DNA from: a virus
Virus record (IMG/VR): IMGVR_UViG_3300002053_000037
Coordinates: 1 to 35,060 of that record
DNA: 35,060 bases
Direction: 5' to 3' (one strand)
How positions within the stretch are numbered: position 1 is the first letter of the stretch; each line of letters begins with the position of its first letter. Positions 28,707 to 35,060 of this stretch are shown piece after piece. The notes under the pieces are model-generated. The model did no database searches. It was not told the DNA's origin and saw only the letters and a program-made list of their open reading frames with translations. The translations under genes were made by a program, and so were the position numbers.

Positions 28707-29159
28707 ATGATTACTTCAGCATACTGTACAAAAACCGAAGCTGATACCTATTTTAGTGGACGCTTAAATACTGATGCTTGGGATGATGCTAGTGATGCAG
28801 ATAAAGATAAAGTTTTGATACAAGCAACTCGCATTATTGACCAATTAAATTTTAAAGGTGAAAAGACTGATGCTGCTCAAGAACTTCAATTCCCTAGAAA
28901 TGATGATACAGAAGTACCAGATGATATTAAATGTGCATGTAGCGAGATAGCTCTCGCGTTGTTGGATGGGGTAGACCCTGAGATTGAAGCGGATAACCTC
29001 TTCATGATATCTCAGGGTTACGCAAACGTGCGGTCTACCTACGACAGACAAGCCCAAGCTGAACACTCTGTGGCGGGTGTTCCAAGTGTGACGGCATGGA
29101 GATACCTGTTGCCATACTTGCGGGATAGTAGGGCTGTCGATTTGTCTAGGGTTAACTAG
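28707..29159 (+). CDS. DnaT-like phage neck/head protein (150 aa)
   Basis: ATG 28707 is preceded by GGAGGCATTGTG; a GTG at 28683 is rejected as start. The pattern TKTEADTYFSGRLNTDAWDD, DKVLIQATRIIDQLNFKGEK, LQFPRNDDTEVPDDIKCACS is that of the DnaT-like ssDNA-binding fold family found in phage structural operons. Despite the name it is usually encoded among head-completion genes, as here. Likely a connector or head-associated protein. Confidence 0.76.
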   Translation: MITSAYCTKTEADTYFSGRLNTDAWDDASDADKDKVLIQATRIIDQLNFKGEKTDAAQELQFPRNDDTEVPDDIKCACSEIALALLDGVDPEIEADNLFMISQGYANVRSTYDRQAQAEHSVAGVPSVTAWRYLLPYLRDSRAVDLSRVN

Positions 29160-29168
29160 GAGAAAGCA

Positions 29169-30026
29169 ATGATTTTTGAATCACTTCGTTTTTGGCTGAA
29201 TGTGTATGAAGGTGAGGGTGGTAGTGGCGAAGGGGGAGATGGTGGCACTGGTGGCGATGGTGGCACTGGCGGCGATGATGGTGGTGCTGGCGGTGATGAT
29301 GGCGCCGGTGGTGCTGGTGGTGGAGGCGATAAAGGCGGTAAGACCAAGCAGTTCAGCCAAGACGATGTAAATCGTTTTCTTGCTTCTGACCGTCGTAAAC
29401 ACAAGGACCAGCAGCAAAAAGTCCTTGATGAACTTGAAGCATTGAAGGCTAAGGCTAATCTTACTGATGATGAACGTACAGGTCTTGAATCTAGAATTGA
29501 GACATTGAGAAATGAACTTTTAACTAAGGAAGAACTTGCCAAGAAGGAACTTCAAAAGGCTGAGAAAAAGTATAAAAAGGACATGGAAGATTTAACAAAA
29601 GACCGTGACGGCTGGAAAGGCCGGTTTGTAGAATCAGCCATTAAACGCGCTATCATAGACGCCGCCGTAGTTAGCGAAGCATATCGCCCCGAACAAATTG
29701 TCGCTATTGTGCGGCCTACTACTCGCTTAGTCGAGGAGTTAGACGATGAGGGTAAGCCAACCGGAGAGCTTGTTCCGAAGGTTACACTTCAGGACAAGGA
29801 TAAGGATGGCAAGCCCGTAACTCTTGAATTGTCTCCCGGCGAGGCTGTCAAGAGGATGAAAGAAATGGAAGACTACTTCAACCTGTTTAAGGGTGAAGGT
29901 ACTGGTGGCCTCGGAAGTACCAATCGTGGGGCGGGTGGTGCAAAGACCACTGATTTAAAAACCTTAGCAAAGGACCCCGCAAAGTATCGAGAGGCCAGAA
30001 GAAAAGGAACTGTAAAATTTGACTAG
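29169..30026 (+). CDS. Scaffold-like protein (285 aa)
   Basis: Directly upstream of the coat gene, the usual position of scaffolds. After 17 residues there is a repetitive Gly/Asp stretch (about residues 17-57), then QFSQDDVNRFLASDRRKHKD, a typical start of phage scaffold/minor structural proteins. A long coiled coil follows (LESRIETLRNELLTKEELAK, KKELQKAEKKYKKDMEDL), then a C-terminal part ending DPAKYREARRKGTVKFD, a basic tail suited to binding coat protein. ATG 29169 follows AGGAGAAAGCA. Confidence 0.78.
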   Translation: MIFESLRFWLNVYEGEGGSGEGGDGGTGGDGGTGGDDGGAGGDDGAGGAGGGGDKGGKTKQFSQDDVNRFLASDRRKHKDQQQKVLDELEALKAKANLTDDERTGLESRIETLRNELLTKEELAKKELQKAEKKYKKDMEDLTKDRDGWKGRFVESAIKRAIIDAAVVSEAYRPEQIVAIVRPTTRLVEELDDEGKPTGELVPKVTLQDKDKDGKPVTLELSPGEAVKRMKEMEDYFNLFKGEGTGGLGSTNRGAGGAKTTDLKTLAKDPAKYREARRKGTVKFD

Positions 30027-30039
30027 GAGGCGCGTTTAG

Positions 30040-31434
30040 ATGCAATCTGATAGGATGAAGATTTGGCGTACTGTCTACGCCAATGATAATGACGCCTTCA
30101 TCCCTGAGGTGTGGGCGCAGGAATCCCTTATGATTCTCGAAAACAACGTGGTGGCAGCCGCGCTGGTCCACCGCGATTTCGAGAATGAAATCGCCAAGTT
30201 CGGCGACGTGGTTAACACCCGTCGTCCGAATGACTTCACCGCGAAGCGTAAAACCGACGCGGATGAGGTCACTGTGCAGGACGCACAGGCTACCAATGTG
30301 GCGATTAAGCTGAATCAGCACTGGCACACGTCCTTCCTTATCAAGGACGGCGAGGAATCCCTGAGCTTCAAGGTTCTGCGCGAGACTTATCTTGAGCCGG
30401 CCTTGATTTCAATTGCTCAGGCTATTGATGAAGTGGTACTGATGCAGATGTATCGCTTCATCGCTGGTGGTCGTGTTGTCGGTAAGCTTGGCACCGCCAT
30501 TGGCAAGAGCACCGTTATTGATGCTCGTGAGGTTCTGAATAACAACAAGGTTCCGCCTAGCCTCCGTCGGTTCATCGTGTGTCCTAACATGGAGGGTGAC
30601 CTCCTGAACGTTGGTGACTTCACGAAGGCCAATGAGGTTGGTGATGATGGAACTGCACTCCGTGAGGGTCACCTTGGACGTAAGTTCGGGTTTGACTTCT
30701 TCATGGACCAGAATAGCCCGAGCGTTGCGGCTGGCAACACTACTGTTGCTGGTGCAGTTAACAATGCAGATGGCTATGCGGCTGGCAGCACGACCATTGC
30801 GATGGACGGGTTGTCTGGTGCTATCACTGCTGGTAGTTGGTGTACCATTGCGGGGGATATGACTCCGCAGAAGATTACTGCGTCTGTTGGTGGTGCGACT
30901 CCGACCCAAATCACCATTAGTCCGGGGTTGAAGAACGCGGTTGTTAACAACGCAGTAATCACTATTTACACTCCGGGAGCAATCAACTATACCTCTTATG
31001 CTGCAAATTATATCAAGGAGATGGTGGTGGATGGTTTCACCGTCGCTCCGAAGAAGGGTCAACTGGTTACTCTTGATGCGGCTGCGGTCGCGCAGGAGAA
31101 GACCTATGGTGCGCTTAGCACTCCGACTACTATTGCACTGACTGTTGACCGTGGACTCTATGCGGCTGTGGCCGAAGACGACCCCGTAGGTATTGGTCCG
31201 GCTGGTGACTATGGCTTCGCGTTCCACCGGAATGCGATTGCTCTGGTTACTCGTCCGCTGGCGGCTCCTCAGGCCGGGACTGGCGCTCTGTCGAGCGTTG
31301 CGAACTACAATGGCCTGAGCATCCGTGTTACTATCACCTACGATGGTTCCAAGCAGGGTCACCTTGTTACCGTTGATATTCTTGGCGGTATCGAGGTTCT
31401 TGACGAGCGTATGGGCTGTCTCGTCCTCGGGTAA
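30040..31434 (+). CDS. Major capsid protein, P22 coat-like
   Basis: The 464-residue protein forms the icosahedral shell (HK97 fold). FIPEVWAQESLMILENNVVA, DFENEIAKFGDVVNTRRPND and HWHTSFLIKDGEESLSF match the P22-coat family N-terminal part. DFTKANEVGDDGTALREGHLG and GFDFFMDQNSP follow in the core. A Gly/Thr/Ala-rich inserted domain (about residues 230-320, for example STTIAMDGLSGAITAGSWCT) resembles a telokin/Ig-like insertion. ATG 30040 has GGAGG nine bases upstream. Codon use is GC-richer than neighbours, as expected of a highly expressed gene. A stable hairpin follows the stop. Confidence 0.88.
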   Translation: MQSDRMKIWRTVYANDNDAFIPEVWAQESLMILENNVVAAALVHRDFENEIAKFGDVVNTRRPNDFTAKRKTDADEVTVQDAQATNVAIKLNQHWHTSFLIKDGEESLSFKVLRETYLEPALISIAQAIDEVVLMQMYRFIAGGRVVGKLGTAIGKSTVIDAREVLNNNKVPPSLRRFIVCPNMEGDLLNVGDFTKANEVGDDGTALREGHLGRKFGFDFFMDQNSPSVAAGNTTVAGAVNNADGYAAGSTTIAMDGLSGAITAGSWCTIAGDMTPQKITASVGGATPTQITISPGLKNAVVNNAVITIYTPGAINYTSYAANYIKEMVVDGFTVAPKKGQLVTLDAAAVAQEKTYGALSTPTTIALTVDRGLYAAVAEDDPVGIGPAGDYGFAFHRNAIALVTRPLAAPQAGTGALSSVANYNGLSIRVTITYDGSKQGHLVTVDILGGIEVLDERMGCLVLG

Positions 31435-31448
31435 GGACGTGCGGGAAT

Positions 31449-31476
31449 GGGTGGGGGATTTAAAAATCCCCCACCC
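31449..31476 (+). terminator. Strong hairpin after the capsid gene
   Basis: GGGTGGGGGATT (31449-31460) and AATCCCCCACCC (31465-31476) form a perfect 12-bp stem around TAAA, 15 bases after the capsid stop. There is no U tract, so it more likely limits read-through or protects the 3' end of the abundant capsid message than stops transcription fully. Confidence 0.6.
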
Positions 31477-31494
31477 AAACCCAATAAGGAATAG

Positions 31495-31962
31495 ATGATG
31501 GTAGCTAAAAATGTTTTGAGGCAAGTCAGCCATGTAATATACCGGCTTAAACGCCAGTATGGACGGCTGATGTATATTCGCTACCGTCAAGCTTCTGACC
31601 AATACAATCTTGAAACTGGAGCTATAACAAGAGACTTAACATACGTAAAAATACGTAGGGGTGTTTTACTTCCTCAACGGGTAACTAGAGAATTTGTTTA
31701 TGATTTATCATTCATTGCTGCTAACAAAAACTTTACATATGGAGGATTCTTTCAAGAAGGTGATAGATACATCATTGTTGATGCTAAGGATTTGCCGCGT
31801 GATTTTGAAATCAATGGTGAAATGTATGTCACCATTGAGAATAGACGGTATGAAATTCAGGAACACAGAAGGGTGCCTGAAGATTTACCTCGGGGCTATG
31901 CATGGCTTCTGAGGGTGAAACAAGTAACTTCCTCTGATGATGATGTAGTGGAGGCTAGCTGA
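31495..31962 (+). CDS. Putative head-completion/neck protein (155 aa)
   Basis: Two consecutive ATGs (31495, 31498) follow ATAAGGAATAG. A basic N-terminus (KNVLRQVSHVIYRLKRQYGR) leads to a beta-rich body (RYIIVDAKDLPRDFEINGEM, RRYEIQEHRRVPEDLPRGYA). The size, fold appearance and order behind the coat gene fit a head-tail stopper/connector. No specific family is certain. TGATG overlap with the next gene. Confidence 0.62.
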   Translation: MMVAKNVLRQVSHVIYRLKRQYGRLMYIRYRQASDQYNLETGAITRDLTYVKIRRGVLLPQRVTREFVYDLSFIAANKNFTYGGFFQEGDRYIIVDAKDLPRDFEINGEMYVTIENRRYEIQEHRRVPEDLPRGYAWLLRVKQVTSSDDDVVEAS

Positions 31963-32435
31963 TGTCTGTACAACACTGGCCTCGGTGGATTACTGCATCA
32001 ATTAACAAACACTTTGATGCACGGAAGCAAAGTCTTCCGCTGTTCATTGAAGGGATGCATCGTGAAACACGCAGTGAAAAGGATTTCCTTGAACTGCGGA
32101 GAGATGGACCTTACCTTACTGAGTTAAGTAAGGGCGTGTGGCGAGTATATATGGAAGTAAATATTTTAGTTCAATCTGCTATGGACGATGTAAATATGTA
32201 TCGTATTGATAGAAATGTTGGTATTGCTGCGGCTGCTTGTACTGATATACCTGTATACAAATACGGTGACGACCCATTAATAGATGATGGTTCGTTACTT
32301 GGGTGCCTGAATGTTGTTTCTGACTATCGGGGCAAGGAACGCATTCAGATTAACCACTTTGGAAAGATTAATCCATCAACACCACTTATTCAAGCAACGG
32401 TTGAAATCCACTACGAAATGAAACTTAACGTGTAG
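31962..32435 (+). CDS. Putative tail-completion/connector protein (157 aa)
   Basis: Starts in a TGATG overlap. N-terminal helix with aromatic residues (HWPRWITASINKHFDARKQS), then strands (GVWRVYMEVNILVQSAM, PLIQATVEIHYEMKLNV) suggesting a small beta sandwich as in tail-terminator proteins. Gene order (connector, this protein, tail tube candidate, chaperone) supports the call, which is inference. Confidence 0.6.
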   Translation: MSVQHWPRWITASINKHFDARKQSLPLFIEGMHRETRSEKDFLELRRDGPYLTELSKGVWRVYMEVNILVQSAMDDVNMYRIDRNVGIAAAACTDIPVYKYGDDPLIDDGSLLGCLNVVSDYRGKERIQINHFGKINPSTPLIQATVEIHYEMKLNV

Positions 32436-32447
32436 GAGGTAAGGTTG

Positions 32448-32981
32448 ATGCGACGGGTCTGGCTTAACGTATACGCCCAGATTGACCTTAAATACGCTAC
32501 CATCAAGATTAAAGATGGTACGACTCCCACACCCAATGAACTGACGGTCAAGGTAGGTGAAGGTAATTTAACCTACGCTGAGAATAGGAATATCGAATAT
32601 ACTCTTGACCGCGGTGTTCTGGATGAAGTCCGTGAGGGCGACCAAGTTCCTGTGGACGTTACGATGGACTTCGTGTGGGATTATCTTAAGGGTCAAACTG
32701 GAAGCGGCACTCCCACTGTGGAAGATGCCGTTAAGCGGCGTGGTGAGGCGGCTGCGTGGGTGTCTACGGACTCCGACCAGTGCCGTCCTTACGCTGTAGA
32801 TATTGAAGTTACCTACGCACCACAACCGGTTGTCTGCGGTGATATGGAAATCATATTGCTGCAAGACTTCCGTTATGAGACTCTTGACCATGACCTGCGT
32901 GCGGGTACGGTCTCGATGTCTGGTAGGTGCAACGTCACTGAGGCAACTGTAACCAGACAGGCTAATTCTACTGGCGCGTAA
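32448..32981 (+). CDS. Putative major tail (tube) protein (177 aa)
   Basis: ATG 32448 follows GGAGGTAAGGTTG (a TTG directly before it is not needed). Segments ELTVKVGEGNLTYAENRNIE, DRGVLDEVREGDQVPVDVTM and LDHDLRAGTVSMSGRCNVTE are typical of beta-sandwich tail-tube proteins. It lies directly before the frameshifted tail-assembly chaperone, where the tube gene is usually found. Confidence 0.66.
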   Translation: MRRVWLNVYAQIDLKYATIKIKDGTTPTPNELTVKVGEGNLTYAENRNIEYTLDRGVLDEVREGDQVPVDVTMDFVWDYLKGQTGSGTPTVEDAVKRRGEAAAWVSTDSDQCRPYAVDIEVTYAPQPVVCGDMEIILLQDFRYETLDHDLRAGTVSMSGRCNVTEATVTRQANSTGA

Positions 32982-33041
32982 CCAGTAGTCTGTCTACCTA
33001 ACCCACTTGTCGGGGTATAGACAAGGAAAAGGAGAAATACG

Positions 33042-33572
33042 GTGAAGATACACGGAAAGAAAATTGACGGGCCAAAGGAACAACTCGTAGTCATTCCTCG
33101 TCCATCGGGGGATGTCGTATTCAAAGCAAGAGCAGTTAGGGATTTTAGTGATTTTGACAAAATTTGTCCACTACCAACTCCACCGGAAGTTATAAGGCCC
33201 GGAGGGGTCAGGTCGTTAGACCCTGAAGACTTGGACTATAAGAAAAAGCTTGACGAGTGGGCTAGGAATAAGTCAACATGGATGATTGTTAAATCATTAG
33301 ATGCCACGCCCGGTCTTGAGTGGGATACAATAGATTGGGCGAAATCTGAAACATGGAAGAATTATGAAACCGAATTAATGGAGGCAGGTTTTTCTGCTGC
33401 TGAAATGGCGCGCATTATTGGCATTGTCATGGATGCTTGTGGCTTAAATCAAGAAAAAATTGATGAGGCGACGGAGCGTTTTTTAGCCGCTCAGGGAGCT
33501 ACGCAAAATACCGTAGTCTCCCAAGGTTCAGAACAGAACTCTACTCCATCTGGCGTGTCTGCGAAAGGCTAG
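33042..33572 (+). CDS. Tail assembly chaperone, short form (G-like)
   Basis: GTG start at 33042 after AAGGAGAAATACG. The 176-residue protein has an N-terminal beta unit (KEQLVVIPRPSGDVVFKARA), a helical middle (LDYKKKLDEWARNKSTWMIV) and the helix FSAAEMARIIGIVMDACGLN. A canonical -1 slippery heptamer at 33479-33485 allows about the last 29 codons to be replaced by a longer extension. Position before the tape-measure region and the frameshift identify it as the lambda G/GT-type chaperone that guides tape-measure folding. Confidence 0.8.
   Translation: MKIHGKKIDGPKEQLVVIPRPSGDVVFKARAVRDFSDFDKICPLPTPPEVIRPGGVRSLDPEDLDYKKKLDEWARNKSTWMIVKSLDATPGLEWDTIDWAKSETWKNYETELMEAGFSAAEMARIIGIVMDACGLNQEKIDEATERFLAAQGATQNTVVSQGSEQNSTPSGVSAKG
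33479..33485 (+). promoter_or_regulatory. -1 ribosomal frameshift slippery site TTTTTTA
   Basis: In the zero frame the codons are CGT TTT TTA GCC, so the heptamer T-TTT-TTA matches the X-XXY-YYZ rule. The -1 frame is open from 33467 (after a TGA at 33464-33466) to TAG 33719-33721, so this is the only canonical heptamer in the usable overlap; an A-run upstream (GAA AAA ATT) is out of register and blocked by that TGA. Confidence 0.82.
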
Positions 33573-33721
33573 GGCTAAAACCTCCCGACATAGAAGAAAA
33601 ATTTGAAGATAATGATGTTTGGTCACAAGCATTACTAATAGGCTACGGGCTAATTAGAGGATATGAGGACCAAGAAGAACAAAATAATCTTGGAAGATTA
33701 CTCGGGCTGATAAAGAAGTAG
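33485..33721 (+). CDS. Tail assembly chaperone extension (T-like, by -1 frameshift)
   Basis: Read in the -1 frame after the slippery site, adding 78 residues to the first 148, a fusion of 226 residues. The extension includes LYSIWRVCERLGLKPPDIEE and WSQALLIGYGLIRGYEDQEE. The W...R-L-G-x-x-P and A-x-x-x-x-Y-x-x-I-R-x-x-E pattern is typical of the downstream part of phage tail chaperones. The frame has no independent ATG with a ribosome site. A stable hairpin follows the stop at 33727. Confidence 0.78.
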   Translation, partial: SRSGSYAKYRSLPRFRTELYSIWRVCERLGLKPPDIEEKFEDNDVWSQALLIGYGLIRGYEDQEEQNNLGRLLGLIKK

Positions 33722-33726
33722 TGGGA

Positions 33727-33756
33727 AGTGGCCCCGCCTTTCGGGGCGGGGCCACT
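33727..33756 (+). terminator. GC-rich hairpin after tail chaperone
   Basis: AGTGGCCCCGCC (33727-33738) and GGCGGGGCCACT (33745-33756) form a perfect 12-bp stem around TTTCGG, five bases after the extension stop. No T run follows (AACCTTAAGG), so partial termination or message protection is more likely than full termination. Confidence 0.6.
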
Positions 33757-33775
33757 AACCTTAAGGGGAGTAAGA

Positions 33776-34318
33776 ATGCCTCCTACTATAAAATTGAGAG
33801 CAAGACTTATAAAGGTGAACCCTACGCGGTTCAATAAGATATTATTTGATGAAGCTAGTCGTATATTTGGTGAAGCTGCTTTAGAATTTATTAGGGAAAC
33901 AGCTAAACATGTTGCAGTAGATACTGGAATGTCTTTAGCTTCTTTAAGAGCGGCAGGTGACAGCCTTGGTGTGGGGGATAGTGGTATATCAATAACGCCA
34001 AAAAGAGGACCAAGACCGGGATTTGTACCTCCAGAATTACCGTATGTAAAAGGTTCAACAGATATGTCACGATATAAGAGCATCAAAGAAGGCATTGCAG
34101 CAGGTAAGGATGCTGCAAAAATCATTGCTGGTAGCCCCTCAAAACCAGTATTCCGTTTTGAGTTTACTATCAAGGTTTTTCAGTATTTATATTGGGAAGC
34201 AATTTGGCAAAGTACACTTTATGGGCAAGAAGCCTTTGAGCGTACATTAGTTGAAGGTAGCCGACAGTTGTTTGATAGAATAGCACCAGTTGCCTTTGAC
34301 TTTGTAAGGATAGAGTAA
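33776..34318 (+). CDS. Putative minor tail/neck protein (180 aa)
   Basis: ATG 33776 (MPPTIKLRARLIKV) follows AAGGGGAGTAAGA; the longer in-frame form would read through the hairpin. A helix with EASRIFGEAALEFIRETAKH and VAVDTGMSLASLRAA resembles the start of HK97 gp10-type proteins (D-T-G-x-x-x-x-S). The C-terminus YWEAIWQSTLYGQEAFERTL is helical. TAATG overlap with the tape-measure gene. Confidence 0.6.
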   Translation: MPPTIKLRARLIKVNPTRFNKILFDEASRIFGEAALEFIRETAKHVAVDTGMSLASLRAAGDSLGVGDSGISITPKRGPRPGFVPPELPYVKGSTDMSRYKSIKEGIAAGKDAAKIIAGSPSKPVFRFEFTIKVFQYLYWEAIWQSTLYGQEAFERTLVEGSRQLFDRIAPVAFDFVRIE

Positions 34319-34734
34319 TGCCTGAACAAGCTGGTAGTTGGATTTATGATGCCGATGCTTCGCCACTTCTTGAGGCGAATCGTAGGATAATTGCCTCTTT
34401 ATTAAAGATTGAAGAATCAACTATAAAGACAATTAATGTTTTATCAAATCTTGAAGAAACTGAAAAAGGATTATGGGCAACTACTAATAGAGTTACTGCT
34501 GTATTAGAGGACGGTGCTAAAGCTACTATAAAATACAAACAGGCTAAAGATGAAGTAATTGCTGTATCCCAATTACAAGTTACGCAGACTGAAAAAGAAA
34601 CTGCTGCATTAGAAGCAAATACTGAAGCACAAAGACAAAATGCTCTTGAAGTACAAAAACGTCAAGCCGCTGAAGCAATGCGGCGCGGTGAGTTAGCATT
34701 ACAAACTGTCTTGCACAAGCTGAAGGTAGACTAA
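34318..34734 (+). CDS. Tape-measure protein, N-terminal part
   Basis: Starts in a TAATG overlap. Opens SWIYDADASPLLEANRRIIA and continues as Ala/Gln/Glu-rich coiled coil (LEANTEAQRQNALEVQKRQA), as expected for the start of a tape-measure protein. The zero frame ends at TAA 34732-34734, but the -1 frame continues the same kind of coiled coil to the window end, so the gene looks interrupted by a single frame change near 34692-34734. Confidence 0.66.
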   Translation: MPEQAGSWIYDADASPLLEANRRIIASLLKIEESTIKTINVLSNLEETEKGLWATTNRVTAVLEDGAKATIKYKQAKDEVIAVSQLQVTQTEKETAALEANTEAQRQNALEVQKRQAAEAMRRGELALQTVLHKLKVD

Positions 34735-35060
34735 AAGAGTTTGCTCAAAAGAATCAACAAATCAGTAAGGATGTTGTTCGTATATGGAATGAAGTTGGTA
34801 GGGGTGCTTTCCTTGCATATACAGGTAAGTTACGTGAGCTTCAACGACTACTTGTTAATGTTAAGGATGCACAGCAAGGCTTAGGTAAAACTGCTGACCG
34901 TGAAGCACAGCAAGCAGCAAATGCTATTGATAGAGAATTTAAAGCTCTTGATAGATTGAATCAAGCACAGTTAAGACAAGCCGCTGCTCAAGATAGAATT
35001 GCTTCTAGAGAACAAGCTGCATTAAATAAACGACTGAATGCTTCAGGTAGAATTATTGAA
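34692..35060 (+). CDS. Tape-measure protein continuation (-1 frame, runs off window)
   Basis: The -1 frame is open from 34692 to the last base. It reads CLAQAEGRLKEFAQKN, then DVVRIWNEVGRGAFLAYTGK, REAQQAANAIDREFKALDRL and further Gln/Ala-rich coiled coil. It has no start codon with a ribosome site, so it is the continuation of the gene at 34318. No canonical slippery heptamer is present in the 43-base overlap, so a sequencing indel or an unusual frameshift are both possible. Confidence 0.62.

Noticed and set aside
30409-31602. 397-codon minus-strand open frame
   Set aside because: It is antisense to the capsid gene and its product is a Ser/Arg/Asn-rich sequence without motifs. All surrounding genes are on the plus strand.
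1-35060. Integrase, att site or lysogeny module
   Set aside because: No recombinase motif was recognised in any plausible frame. The short flanking repeat CGTGCTCATTT is too weak to call an attachment site.

Overview
This window is part of a tailed double-stranded DNA bacteriophage genome (Caudoviricetes). It carries a complete packaging and head module (GpA-type large terminase, portal, scaffold-like protein, P22-type coat protein), neck and tail genes, a tail-assembly chaperone with a -1 frameshift site, and the start of a tape-measure gene. No contractile sheath gene is seen, so a siphovirus-like tail is the simplest reading, but the tail module continues beyond the window. The host is bacterial (strong GGAGG-type ribosome binding sites, ATGA/TAATG stop-start overlaps, a phage tRNA-Leu) and cannot be named from the sequence. 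No integrase or lysis gene was recognised.

Layout. (1) 1-15336, plus strand: a tightly packed run of about 52 small genes, mostly 20-160 codons and usually overlapping by 1-20 bases. The recognisable ones are a sulfotransferase-like protein, an ATP-dependent DNA ligase, a PD-(D/E)XK (RecB/Cas4-type) nuclease, a Nudix hydrolase, three DUF3846-like paralogues, a KTSY-like protein, many small zinc-ribbon proteins, tRNA-Leu(UAA), and a 161-nt structured RNA candidate at 11871-12031. (2) 15337-16222: a non-coding region with an AT-rich tract and arrays of palindromic sites, a candidate replication or control region. (3) 16223-19415, minus strand: a visibly GC-richer island of seven genes, including a ParB-like protein, two zinc ribbons and a basic 191-aa protein, punctuated by nested inverted repeats and a long perfect hairpin. 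(4) 19416-20293: a second non-coding, AT-rich region with further palindrome families between the island and the rightward virion genes. (5) 20294-35060, plus strand: packaging, head, neck and tail genes.

How it fits together. The left arm looks like an early/middle replication and host-takeover region (ligase, nuclease, Nudix enzyme, many small regulators). The right arm is the late virion region. The minus-strand island sits between them, flanked on both sides by operator-like palindromes, and is the natural place for an origin and transcription switch. A window-wide feature is that I found no GATC tetranucleotide on reading, which suggests strong selection against a GATC-specific restriction or methylation-dependent system.

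The most promising candidates for something undescribed are the five-way-junction RNA at 11871-12031, the dispersed palindromic site families tied to the minus-strand island, and the GATC depletion. Functions of most small genes remain unknown and are described only by what can be seen.
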